From Boletus sp. NGJ (lineage: Eukaryota; Basidiomycota; Agaricomycetes; Boletales; Boletaceae): a stretch of DNA of 64,000 nt. The translations under genes were made by a program, and so were the position numbers. Positions 33,771 to 45,506 of this stretch are shown in pieces. The stretch lies in the NCBI GenBank assembly GCA_019096195.1, contig JAGTXK010000095.1:372001-436000 (forward strand), written 5' to 3'. Under the pieces are notes generated by a model. That model saw only the letters and a list, made by a program, of their open reading frames with translations, did not search any database and was not told the origin of the DNA. How positions within the stretch are numbered: position 1 is the stretch's first letter; each line of letters opens with the position of its first letter.

Positions 33771-35482
33771 CATATCGTTTGCTAGCACTGGGTTAAAGAC
33801 GAGATTCAACTCCCGGTGGTAAAATATTCCACATTAGTAAACGTGACAGACGTCTTGAGCGCGGTATGTGCCTGAGGGTACGAGGAGGACCGTTTCAGCG
33901 GGATTGGAAGTCTGCATATGCCTTGGTGATGGCTGGTTCGATGTCAGTAGCGTTGTCTGCAGCCCCACCGTAATTGAGCACGTTGCACAACTTGGTCACA
34001 TATACCGCTGACGCAACGGCGGCGAGTGGGAATAGAGACGGAAGCTTGAGTGGGGGGGGATGCTGGACTGTCCATGGAGCACATTTGCGACATTTTTTAT
34101 AAGCGCCAGAACACGTATCCGCGAGTGATAGATGTCAGTGCACCTGCTGCGCGCACAGTGCTTCAGGTCCTCGTAGTGAAGTTCAGACGAACCGGTCATG
34201 TTCAGGGATAGGACGTCAATTTCTACTCATAGAACCCGGATCATCCAGGCTGGTAGTCATGTCCGGATGTGCATAATTATACCCCAAGTCGGAGGCTGGA
34301 ATCTGTCGTGAAACCCAAGAAGATTCGTGGCAGGACGGTTGCGGAGAAGTGCACTGACGCTTGCAATGGATACAAGTCAGCCCCCGAATGACAGATCGAC
34401 GCTATCGACGGGAGAAACACAGCGCCAGATTGAAGATGTGCTCCTGCAGTGCTGGCCATAATGCGATCGCCAACGGGAAGGCGCTCCAGAGGTCGCCTCA
34501 CTACATCCCAGAGCCTTGGTCAGTTTCAGCAACTCATAGGATTGAGTGTAACCGAAACCAAGACCTCCGACAATAGGGTGAAACTGGCAACTGGACTTTA
34601 AACCACTACATATCGGACCCAGCATTATTGTGACGTGGTCCGAAGTCTATAACGGTGTAATTTGCAGCTTTGAAAACATGTTGTAAGCCCTTGAGAACAG
34701 AACGGGGTGACATCGTTAAGCTTCGTCGACGTTGTGCGAAAGTGCATCGATACGTACCACTGGCAATCCTTGCGATGGGTACTAGTAGTACAAGATGAGA
34801 AACACAGCTTTAGACTGACGATGTGCTCCGAGTCCTGCGACGCTGGAGGTGCCGCGATCCCAAACGTGGCCAGAGACGCTCTGGCAGTATTCGGGACCTT
34901 CCCATTGCAGTGCTGGTGGCCAAGACTTGGATATCCGAAAATGAACCGGGGTGACACCACAGTGTTGGAGACGCTGGGAATGGATGCTGGTAGCTACACG
35001 TGGTCTCGAAGGTGCCAAGGCGAAGCAGCAAGTCTGTGAGTATTTTGTGGCATCGTCGAATCTCGTCGACGTTGTGCGTGGACAATGCTTGGCGGCACCT
35101 GCGATTCAAAAAGTTCAGAATCATAGTAACCCGCGTACCCATATGCGACCTACTCGTGGGTTCCGAGCAAGGCGTAGATCATTCGCTCGCATGGGTTTGA
35201 GTAACAAATTCTCAAAGTTTACACGTTTGCCGAGTGTCAACTTGCTCCCATGACTGCACTTTGTCTGCGCCGCACCGTCCCTTGATCAGCTTATTATGCA
35301 ACCGCGTGCTCGGCGAAGGAAGACGGAACGATTTGCGTCGGGGGCCATGCATTGTATAGGCGTGAGAGCTAATAGTCTCGCACTAGTACACTTTCAGGTC
35401 TTCTGCCAAGGATAAATACGTCTCGTAAAAGATGCCTCCTTTGTTCCACGGAACTTTCAACACAAACTCCACTTCTCATCGT
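33771..35482. other. Unassigned stretch with diverged internal duplication
   Basis: No gene is assigned. Two segments resemble each other: about 34415-34500 and about 34795-34890 both run GAGAAACACAGC..AGA(C/T)TGA.GATGTGCTCC and continue with weaker similarity. Another short phrase, CGTCGACGTTGTGCG, occurs near 34727 and near 35068. Open frames of 70-110 codons on both strands show no domain. The stretch may be a remnant of repeated genes, too decayed to name. Confidence 0.4.
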
Positions 35483-36582
35483 TCACAGGACTACAGGACC
35501 GGGTATTCCCGGGCTACCAGCAGTCCTCCATGCAGCAAGGATCAGTTCGACCACGTCCTCGACGCCCTGGCCCTTCTTGATGCTCGTAAACACGGTCGGA
35601 CCATCTCCGCGCATGATCCTTGCATCACGTTGCATTACTTCCAAAGACGCGTTCACGTACTCTGCAATATCAATCTTTGTGGACGTTTAGCATGCGCGAA
35701 GAAAAAAAGGACATATGAGCCCACCTTGTTGATCACCAAAAGATCGGATTGCGAGATACCCGGTCCCCCCTTGCGTGGGATTTTGTCTCCGCCCTGAAAG
35801 TGGTCAGGCGATCGATTGAATTTGCGAAGCAAAGTGTACACACCGCAACATCGATAACGTAGATGATATAATCTGCTAGTTCCCGTGAGTAGTTCGCAGC
35901 GAGGTTGTCCCCACCGCTCTCCACAAAAAGAAACTGGCAACCGAATTTGGCCTGTAAAGTCTCAAGTGCCCCCAGATTGGCGCTGATATCTTCACGTATT
36001 GCAGCATGAGGACACCCGCCCGTTTCGATCGCAAGGATACGTGACGTTGGAAGCGCCTCGTTTTTGATCAGGAACTCCTGATCTTCTCGTGTAAAAATAT
36101 CGTTCGTCACCGTGGCTACGGGTAAATGGTTGAGCGCGAGATGGTAGCTTTGAAGCGTGAGGTGTGTTCGCCAAGTCTCTCACCGATATTGTATTCGCCA
36201 CGGAGGCGCTTGCACAAAGCGAGCGTGAGGGCCGTTTTTCCGGACCCAACTGGTCTAGAAGGATGGGAGGGATGAGGGCACTCAACACACGGTCATCAGA
36301 CACATACCCACCGATCCCGACCGTGAAACCCCGCTCGTGAAAGTTTCGGGAAGTGTAGTCGGGAAGATCCCGCTCGGCGAATTTGCCTGGGGAGTGAATA
36401 GGTCATGGGGGCACATGGACCAAGGAGTAGATCGATGGCACACCTGCGTGGTCGAGGTGCTCGTGTGTATGTCCGTGCTCACCGCCGTGGTCGTGACTAT
36501 GAACCGCTCCGCCATGCTCGTGCGCATGCAAGAGGGCCGGGTTCGCGCCCGAGCTGAGATTGTTGATGAATTGTACACTCAT
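35483..36582 (-). CDS. UreG: Urease accessory GTPase UreG
   Basis: Delivers nickel to urease with GTP hydrolysis, in the cytosol. The N-terminus is His-rich ([18 protein letters not shown]), which probably binds nickel, as in plant and fungal UreG. Then [20 protein letters not shown], a Walker [16 protein letters not shown] (interrupted upstream by an intron after GIGG), [16 protein letters not shown], the SIMIBI switch [15 protein letters not shown] with the metal-binding Cys-Pro-His, [30 protein letters not shown] and the guanine-binding-loop region SDLLVINK. After one more intron the C-terminus reads [20 protein letters not shown] and stops at 35483. The start is the ATG of [11 protein letters not shown]. 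Looks complete and active. Confidence 0.96.
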
Positions 36583-36694
36583 GGTACACTTCAACTGAGA
36601 TGGTCCAGATTAGATAACGAGCAAGTCCTCACGGAATTTGCCGTCTCAAGTTCCGACATCGACGCTGTCCACGGCGTCGAGCTGACAAGTGTTA
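36583..36694. promoter_or_regulatory. Divergent promoter shared by UreG and USB1
   Basis: The two start codons lie 112 bases apart on opposite strands, so this interval must serve both genes. No TATA box is obvious. Confidence 0.5.
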
Positions 36695-37812
36695 ATGAAG
36701 CGCGCGTCGGTTGGGTTGGTCGAATACCCCAGTTCTGAAGAAGAGACACCAGCCAAAGAGCAGCCAGAGCACAAGAAGAGGTGCGAGCATTGCATGTCTG
36801 CTGGATTTCTTGCCCGTGACTGATCAGACCCACAAAGGAAGCTCCCAACCTTGTCCTCATCGTTGACCGTGCCAACGCCGGTAGACAACCCTGCTCTGCA
36901 CCAAGGTCGCGTGCGGACGGTTCCTCACGTGGAAGGACAGTACGCAACGTACATATACGTGCCACTCGTCTTGGACCACAAAGACGCGCTCTACACGTTG
37001 GTCGAGGACGCGGTAACCCTCGCCAAGACCCATGTACCCTTTCTACATACCATTGGGCGGCAGGAGCGTGACGGAGTCAGAGCCGCCCGATGGGAGCTGC
37101 ACATCTCTCTGTCGCATCCCTTATTCCTACGGGCGCATCAGCGCGACGAATTTAAACGAGTTATTAGGCAAATGGCTTCTTCCATAGCTCCGTGCGTTCA
37201 TCTCCGACTCTGAGCGCGCACAGAAGGATGACCTCGGCTGCGAACAGTTTCGATGCGTCATTTGCCACCTTTTCAGAGCTCGCCAACGATGAAAGAACCA
37301 GGACCTTTTTGACCCTGGATGTCGGCGCCGGCCATGGAGAGGTAATTGAATTCTCAGCAAGCGCTGAGAAATGGCCAGCAGTTCCTGACGATCTACTTCA
37401 GTTGCGGCGCTGCCTGGACCTTCTTGGACCGACCCTCCAGTTATTGCGACAAAAGGAGTTCTATGTTGATCCAAAATTTCATACATCGATTGCATGGGCG
37501 CTGTTGGAAAAGACGGCATCATCGTTCAATATAACTCCCCACTCTACAGCTGGGAAGCTGGACGGGATCACGTTATCTGAATCTGTTGCGCCCGAGGAAC
37601 AAAACACACGATCGGCGTCCCCAGCCGTAGTCGAACAGTCATCTTATAACCTTCACCGTATACCTCATTTTCCACACACACTCGTCCCTTCACTCAACAA
37701 GACATATGCAGCCAGGCTCTCGCAGGCACGGACGGGTGGTTTCGTTGTAGATAAGATATCAGCGAAGATCGGGAACGATGTCTTTACGTGGCCATTGAAT
37801 GGTATGAACTAA
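36695..37812 (+). CDS. USB1: U6 snRNA phosphodiesterase USB1 (Mpn1)
   Basis: A 2H phosphodiesterase that trims and protects the 3' end of U6 snRNA in the nucleus. Exon 1 reads MKRASVGLVEYPSSEEETP and splices, using the AAAG acceptor at about 36838, to KLPTLSSSLTVPTPVDNPAL, the basic family N-terminus. Both catalytic HxS motifs are present: ELHISLSHP near 37105 and FHTSIAW near 37480. After another intron the protein continues FDASFATFSELANDERTRTF and LDVGAGHGEV. It ends VFTWPLNGMN at 37812. Both catalytic histidines are kept, so it should be active. Confidence 0.93.
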
Positions 37813-37940
37813 TTGGTAATTTGTCCTTGCAGAAAGCGCACTGTATCGCGCAGGGGCGTAGAGTGGAGTTTGACGGATCGAGACTAGGTAGGGTAAAAGA
37901 TGGAGCCGCGCTGGGTACCTAAAATACGTCGGATCACCGG

Positions 37941-39968
37941 TCAAGCGCTGTGCGGAAATATTGTGGCGGGCTTGATGACCAGCGCAACGTTCCTTCCACT
38001 CCCAGTAACTTGATCAAATAAATTGACCATCTCCACCTCCACCCCTTGGCCGCGAGCATTCATCTCCGCCAATTCATGCTGTATCCAATCGCGGCGGTCG
38101 AGGAGAATCAAGGTTTCGATCAACGGCCCAAGGATGCAACGCAGTGTTTGCAACACGAACAGGGCACTCTGCATTCTCAGCCGGGCTGCCTCGTGCGTGA
38201 ACCAGTCGGGGAGAAACGCGCTGATCGCCGCACGGTCTATGCCCAGCTTGTCCGTGGCACGTTCCAAAAATGTGGGCCAATCCTGGTACGCCTTATCGTT
38301 GAGCTTTCCCAGCCGGCGATTTTTCGAGCGTCTCTCCAAGACCAGCCTGAACGGAGGGTTCCGAGGGCATCGCGTGGTCCCTGAGCGCGTCCGCCGCGTC
38401 CAGAACGGGTTGTAATAGCGCTCGATAGACGACTTTGCGCAAGGCGAGTTCAGCGTTTCGTATAGCACCTTCACTTTTTCAACCATTGAGAAGGCACTTG
38501 GGCGGCCAGGTGGGTAGCCGCGATCGTCAATTTTGGGACTGGAACCAAGTCTCGAAGAGGTTTAGACAATGGAAAATCTGCAATCTTGCTCATACTTTGC
38601 GTTGATAGCCAGGTATATGTTAGGCGTACCAGAAGGGGACATTAAATTGTAGCAACAACCCACGACGACAAGAGAGTGGGGTCTCCACGAGTGCCCGACA
38701 TCATTTTCTTGTGGCGCTCGAGCCCGATCCGACAGAAAGGAGCGTAGCACATCGACAGTTAGGGAGCCACAAGCATGAAGAGCAACCAGCATAACGGGCA
38801 CGGGTTCCGGAGGTGTCGGTGACTGATGGGTGTCGGGGTGGCCACGTCTTTGAATCCCTGGATCGGTGAGCCAATCAGCTATGGACTCCTCTAACGTCCT
38901 AGGGGCAAACGTGAACCGTTCGATGGGTAAGTGACCCCTTCCGAGCTCCGATTGAGGTCTGTGAATCGCTCCGTCGAAGATGCTCTGCGTTTGTCGACTC
39001 GACCCTGGGATGGGTTGATAAATTCTTGGCAGGTTTCCTAACACCTTCGATATCCGTGCGGTGGTTTCTCTTTAATTTACGTGCTGCTTCCTCAGCGGTC
39101 GTCCACCGACTAGCACCCGACGTCTGGTTCTCATTATTGTCCAGGGCAAGAACGTGAAAGTCCAATTCTTGCAGTGCTCTGGACAAATATCCCTAAGAAC
39201 TCGAGTTCAATCAACAACCAGACCGTATCCAAGCGATGATGTGACGACTCACTTGGCCTGACCCAATGTCCACCACGTGCCAAACGGATCGTCGGCTCTC
39301 TGAGTGAACGAGATGGTGGATGTATGAGGACATGCGATCGACTTCGTGCTCTTTTTTGGGCGAGATGCGATAAGAGCGGCCGCCTGCATTGCGTCTTTCG
39401 TACGCTAATATACCGAGTAGGAAATGCATTGCTTGGAGTTTTCTGTGGAATCTGGAAAGCGACTCACCTGACGGGGTGCGCTGGAGTTGCAAGCTGCGCA
39501 CAGAATCTGCCAAGAAGCAGACTTGTGGGGGAATCTAGCAAACTCGAATCAGCATCGACGCACAATTTCCCATCGTAGCGTCACTCTCACGTCCACTTTG
39601 GGTCTATCGTCGTCACCGGGACGCGCAAAGTAGCGCATCACCTGCAGCCAAGCTGGTGCGTGTTCTGGGTGGACCGGTGCGTAATCTTCCGCCCAAGTCC
39701 ACCAGGATGACCACTGAGATGGAAGTTCTTGGCCATGGAGTGTCACGTCGTTTGGGTGGGTCGAGAGCAAAGAAGCGATGGCCGGTGAGGAAATTGTATC
39801 AACGATGGTGGTGGTGGTGATGTCGACGTAGGCGGGACGCATTTCCTTGGCTCTTGGCTTGAATTTCAAGAGAATGCCCTGTGACGGATCTCGATTTTGG
39901 TCGCCGTTGTCTGCGTTCGAGATCTTCCCGAGATGGGCGGACACGATGAACAAGGCCGTTCGCAGCAA
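37941..39968 (-). CDS. METTL25-like SAM-dependent methyltransferase
   Basis: A methyltransferase of the METTL25/Methyltransf_32 group. Its substrate is not established here. A first exon of about 125 residues (ISSPAIASLLSTHPNDVTLHG, WSSWWTWAEDYAPVHPE) is followed by LQAMHFLLG and SPKKEHEVDRMSSYIHHL, the SAM-binding motif HVVDIGSGQ / GYLSRALQEL (split by an intron near 39250), an Asp motif VLALDNNENQ, LVALHACGSLTVDVLRSF and VVVGCCYNLMS. The last exon (38486-37941) holds LPDWFTHEAARLRMQSALFV and LIETLILLDRRDWI and ends TIFPHSA. These are the order and spacing of the family. Around 39440 the exon ends are unclear. Confidence 0.85.
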
Positions 39969-40432
39969 CGTATATAGGAACTTAAGAGCCTCGTGCCCGT
40001 GAATTACCCCATGTCGTTCACACTCTGGGCAGGTTTACTCGTGCTCGTGGCTACGCGAGGTGTACAACCAAGAGAACAACTCTACGACTGGGATGCCACC
40101 CATGGATCCACATACGCATACTAGGGCTTCCTCCTGGCGACGAATCTGAAACCAGATTTTGTCAGCGATGGGCCGCCGGCGACGAGGGTCTTTTGACCAC
40201 AGAAGGCGACGTACAGGCGAGATTCCCGTTTCTATCGGCCAACCTCCTTTTAACAGCTCTGCTATAGTGGTGAGTGGCAGCACCTCGCTCCGTGGTTCTT
40301 GATGTCGCTGTACTCTGCATTCACGGCGCGCATGTCAGGAAAAACCTCTGAAGTGTGTTGTCCCTTCTATGCCTGTGGAAAGTGAGCAATGACTGTCTCT
40401 TGCAAGTTGCGTGATGTTTGGATTCACCTCTC
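39969..40432. other. Intergenic between METTL25-like gene and P450 relic
   Basis: Holds the promoter side of the methyltransferase gene. A minus-strand frame at 40035-40283 with a basic stretch (LLWSKDPRRRRPIADKIW) has no recognised family and is not called. Confidence 0.35.
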
Positions 40433-41642
40433 AGACAAAGCCAATAGACGTATTGACGTGGCTTTCTAGAGCCACCCTGGACGTCATTGGGACCGCTGGT
40501 ATGGTCTGGGCATCCACCACCCAACGGGTAACTCAGGTTTTGGATACAAATTCAATGCCTTTGAATTGATATTTACCAACTTACAGCCAAAAAGCTTCAA
40601 CTGCGCACTATCTTTGAAACGTGGATCCCCGAAAATTGGTGCGTCATATCGGACGATGTGGCATTTAATCTTGCTGTGAAAGCTTGTCATAATAGCGCTC
40701 TCATTCCGAGGCGATGCAACAAGCGCGTCACCGCTTGATCCGTGTTGGTCTCAAACTGATCGATGAGCGCAAGTCAATAATCAATATTGAGGAAGCTCAA
40801 CTCCGTTGGGACGACAAACCGGATTATTTACTATCCCCGGTCGAGCCCGACTTGCTCAGTGTCCTTGGTAGGTTCTTCAGTCCCGAGGGGAGTGCGTTGC
40901 CCTAAGCTGCGTTTGTAGTCCAATCGAACGTGGTTTCCTTTGCGTCTCAACGGATGTCCACTTTAGAGGTTTTATGTCAAATATCTACTTTCCTTGTAGC
41001 AGGTTACGAAACCTCGTCTTCCGCACTTACCTGGTGTCTGTATGCGCTGGCAACAGCGCCACAATGTCAGAACCGTCTGCGGGATGCGATTCGCACGGTA
41101 ACTTCCAATTCTCCGACATTGGACGATGATATTTTCAAGCTAGAATACCTCGATTGAGACACTCGGATTTCATCCCCCTGTGACTTGGGACTATGCGAGT
41201 GGCTATGGAGGACGACAAGATCCCCGTTCACCGGCCATTCTGGGATACGTATGGGGTGCTGAACACGACGATAAAGATTGCCAAACACGACATCATCACA
41301 ATACCTATTCAAGCGATTAATAGAAGCTGCTCCATATGGGGTCAGGATGCTCACATCTTCAGGTACGCGAATACCCTGGTTTGTTGGCCCTGGCCACATC
41401 TGATCAGTGGCGCATTCGCAGGCCTGAGGGATCCGCCGGAAAGCAGCAAGGCAATTCAAGGCTTGTACTCGAATATACTGACGTTCCTAAGCGGAAACCG
41501 CGGGTGTATAGGTTATAGATTCGCACTGGTCGAGTGGGTATATTGTTTGAACAGCCTTATTCCTGCACCAGCGGCGTCCTCCGTGGGGATCGCATGTGCT
41601 CCGCAACTTCCTTCCATGCAGCTCCAAAGGCACGAGGCATGA
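40433..41642 (+). pseudogene. Cytochrome P450 pseudogene
   Basis: Pieces of a fungal P450 lie in order on the plus strand but in different frames: IDVLTWLSRATLDVIGTAG (40440), FGYKFNAFEL after an intron, RHRLIRVGLKLIDERKS (40725), the I-helix TFLVAGYETSSSALTWCLYA (40990), ETLGFHPPVTW (41160), IPVHRPFWDTYG and INRSCSIWGQDAHIF (41225-41360), and the haem loop FLSGNRGCIGYRF (41485). The EXXR motif of the K helix reads ETLG, so its invariant Arg is gone. Stop codons and frame changes separate these parts, and the membrane anchor is missing. It is a recent but dead copy. Confidence 0.85.
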
Positions 41643-44600
41643 TTTGCTTTCTTTAGACTTTTCCGCATCTTGCGGTGAAAGACAAAATCCGGTTGGCCGT
41701 GTTGGATATTCTATGGGGTTCGACTCCCAGCCCTGACTTTGTGTTTGTCTTGGAAGACTATTCTTGACACAGATTCCTTTGGGGGAAAAGGAAGTATGTG
41801 TGTACTGATATTTTTGGCTCACAGGATCAAAATGTTCCTTTTCACACTCATCCGTGATCTCGAATTCACAGTCAACCATTCGGTAATTATCGAGAAGTCC
41901 TTCAAGTAAGCATGTTTTGTTGTGGCATTTTCCGAACCCATTAATTATCCGAGGTCGTGCACTGTGCTTCTGTGGCCCGCGTTTCATCCTAAAGGAACCC
42001 ACATTCTCCCCCTCTGTCGTGGTCCAATCCGATTGGGCGTATACTGAATGTGCTGCTCCTGCTTCCTAGTGTGGTTGCTCGTCCTGTGGAAAAGTCTGGG
42101 ACCATCTCTAGTAACAATATGCCCCTTTTCATCCGCTTAGTCCCTCCCATCAACGGTTCTTCCTCACACATGAGCGACCCAAGTGAAACGTGACGTTACA
42201 CCCACCTTCTACCTCAGTATGATGTCCGTAATCTCGTTATTTCGTCAGGGGCTATAACCCCATGAGTGACTGAAAGGGACCTTCTCCGCGGGAATGGGTG
42301 AGGTGGACCACGTAGTCGTTAGCTCAGACATCTTCGTAACACTACCACGAATCGGGGACCCGCAGACACCAGACTCATTCACTTGGCACAGGGCTAGTCG
42401 TGAACTGCTCGGAAAAGCTCGTCGTGCGGTAAGAATGACCCCTAAGAGCAACGGCAACTTACAGAGCAAACGTGGGTCATATTGATCTTCGAAATGCATC
42501 CCACGACCAAAGTACCCACCCACCGTACGTACACATAACGAGGTGCGCATCCGATCATGATGCATCATGATCCCATTCGATTTTTTTTTTTCCTGCCTCC
42601 CAAGGAGGTAACTTTGTACCTGATCCTTACTTGATTCTCACCGGCTTGTGGGGGCGAGTCCCTGGGTACACCCGGTATGTGTTTGATGCGGCGCTCTACT
42701 TCGGTCGCGCCCAGCGCGACAACGAACGATAAAAGGAGCCCCGGGCTGATCATGCGGGATGAACACGGCGAGACGGTACTCCGGTCGTCATCGCAACCAC
42801 AACTCTCCACCCCGGTGGGCCGCGAGAGAGAAAGAGAGAGCGCGGGGTAGGGAGAATATCCCAAAAGGAAATCCACGATAATCTAGAGCGAACGGTACGA
42901 ATAATCTGAAAGGGGGGAGGGGGGGTGGGGGGGCGCCACATGGTGCACGTACCCAACCTCCCTCCCTCGTGCGTTTCAGATCGCCGTTTGCCGGACGAAC
43001 GCCTCGGAAAGCAAGGACAAGCGTTTGGTTCGGTTATCATGGCGAAAGATCCAATGGAGCTCCGTTTCCTAGCCCGGCTGAGCTCGTCTGCCTTTATTTC
43101 CTTTTCGTCGTACCTCGTCTCCGCCCTTTTTTTTTTTTTTTTCTTTTGTTTTGTTGGAATTCGTCTTTCGGATGCGTCGCCTTTGATCATGAGCGGTGTT
43201 TCGCTACGAGAATATGGTTTAGCTCAGTCTGTTTACCGGTCCCCGGTCCCCGGCGCGCGAGGTCCGATTCCCCCCGTTCATGTGCTACTTCTCCCTTTGC
43301 CCCCCTCACCCTCTTCCATTCCATTTTGATCTGGCTAGAAGCGAGCGAGAGCGATGCGAAACGTACAAAAGCCGACCACAAAACGTGGCGAAGGAGAGAG
43401 AAAGAAAAGAAGAATAAGGAAAAAAAAAAAGCTTATTGAATGATATGTCAGATAACGTTGTACAGGATTTGTCATCCACCGTCATAAGACCCCCCCCCCT
43501 CCCCCTCGCCCTCTTTTTCTTGCTCCTCAAACTCCCAATGGCGTGACACGCCATCGCGCACAGGTTCGGCGTGAGGTTGGCCCTCACTTCGCTAAAAAGA
43601 CAAACCTATACACACCCAAAAAAAAAAAATTGTACTGCTGGCGCACTCGCGTAGTAGGTATACGCTATATCAGGGAATCTGCGCGGGTCAAGCCTAGCAC
43701 GCGAACCAAATAGGTAAAGATCTAGAGAAGAACAAGAACAAGAAAAAGTTGTTTTGAAATCATGCTTAACCTAATTCAAACCTCCGCCTGCGAGCGTAGG
43801 CCGGTCACCGTATCAACACGGTAGTAGCCTGTGCGTGACGTCGTGGGGGGGTATCCGTACATCGCTGAACGAGTTATCGTTTAGCCACTCCAGATCAACG
43901 AGCTCGCCAATTTGAAGGTGTTGTATCAAAAGCCTTCAGTAGAAAATATATATAAATATACACATTCACACAAAATAGATATTTCTCCAAGATCCTACCG
44001 AACCCCTTTCTTTCCCCCACCCCCTGTCCACCCCCTTTTTTTTCCAGGCGTGTGTCTTTTCATACAGAACCGCCCATTTCTAAAATCTCGATCGGAATGG
44101 AGCGGGTTGCTGTAACAAGTTTCACTGCATACGATCGACCCATATTCGGTAGGGGCGGAGGGGGAAAGACCTCCCCATGACCACCGTTTCGGTTCCTATA
44201 GACGCTACGCTGTCGAAAAAAAAAAAAAAAAAAAAAAAGTACCCTCTTGGTTGTCGTTTAGCCGTTGGCAAACAAGCAACTTGAGGCAAAAATCGACCAT
44301 CGCGACAACAACCAACCACGCGGCGATTGGTCGCAGGCAGCGGTGTTTGTCGTTGGCGATATGATGATATGATATATGATATGTTCGTTCTGTTTTTTCT
44401 TTCTGGATTACAGGAATATGATTTAGTCCCACCAAGTCCCGGCGGGGGTCGATCCTGTTCGTCTCGTCGGTCGTTTATCTCTCCGAGCCCAAGTCACTGA
44501 TCAATTCAACGCGTGATGCGATCATCCAAGCCATAGGCTGGCCTAGACGACCGGCGCTTGCGTTGTTTGGCCAAAAGGAAGCCCTTTGGAAACTTTTGAA

Positions 44601-45506
44601 ATAGATTAATATGTAAAAGCCCCATGGGTAAAAAAGAACCCACTCGAATTCTCTCCGACGTTCTGGCGCGCCGCCACCCACGTTTTTTTCCGAGTGAGAA
44701 AAAAAAAAAAAAAGGAGGGAATGTGGAATGGAAGATATAATAACCAACTCCCCCGAAAAAAAAAAAGCGATATGAAAGAGATATCGCGGCGAAACGCGTA
44801 TTTGATATGGCACGTTGGAGGCGCTTTTTCCTGTGTGTGGCGGCGGTCGAGCCGAGGAGGTCCGGGTACAATCGTCACCAGTGCACCATCGATGATCGCG
44901 ATCCCCGGGTGGCGAATGTTCTAGACGAGAGGGTCGCGTAAGCGGACCAAAAACCAAAAACAGAACAAAAGAAAAGAAAGAAAAAAGAACGAGTCCCGCC
45001 GGCGCCCGGATCAGCAAGGCCCGAGGTGTGGTATCAAGTGTTTCAATTCGTACAGGGTTACAAGAATGTTTCCTCCCAGGTACGCAGGATGCGACTATGG
45101 ACTTTGGAAAAAAGAAAGAGAAGAGCGGGCAAGGGGATGACATGCCATACGAGGCAAAGTGGAAGCACGGTCAGATGGAAGTCACTTACGACCAGATCGG
45201 ATGCAGATGCCGGTAGGGATACATTAGGAATATCTTCTCCGCTGCTCCATGGGTGCAGGTGGGAGAAACCCGAGCAGACTGCACCCGCACAGCGGTGATA
45301 ACATGTAAAACAAACGAAAGAAACGAAAAAAAAAAGATCTTTTCTGCAGATGGGCGGTTGCAAGAAGGTGAGAAGCGACTAGGTGGTTTAGCTAAGGTCA
45401 GTATAATACTACTAATAATACTGTTACACGCAAATGTGTTTTCGTCGAATGTATCAGAATCCCCCCCTATCCATTCAACTCGGGCCGTCGTATGCCAAAT
45501 TAATGA
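41643..45506. other. Gene-poor stretch with many A/T homopolymers
   Basis: Nearly 4 kb without a recognisable gene. Runs of A or T of about 10-23 bases are scattered through it: near 42580, 43130, 43619, 44037, 44216-44238 (the longest), 44700, 44757 and 45328, with C or G runs near 42910 and 43490. Open frames here (for example 42969-43439 plus and 44475-45143 minus) are Phe/Lys-rich products of these runs and show no domain. The right end must include the 3' untranslated region of the homeobox gene. Confidence 0.5.

Noticed and set aside
41694-41730. tRNA-like A and B box sequences (GGTTCGACTCC)
   Set aside because: The two boxes are only about 11 bases apart and no acceptor or anticodon stem can be drawn, so no tRNA or tRNA-derived element is supported.
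42925-45143. Several open frames of 100-220 codons
   Set aside because: Their Phe/Lys/Ser-rich composition comes from homopolymer runs; no motif or splice pattern supports a gene.
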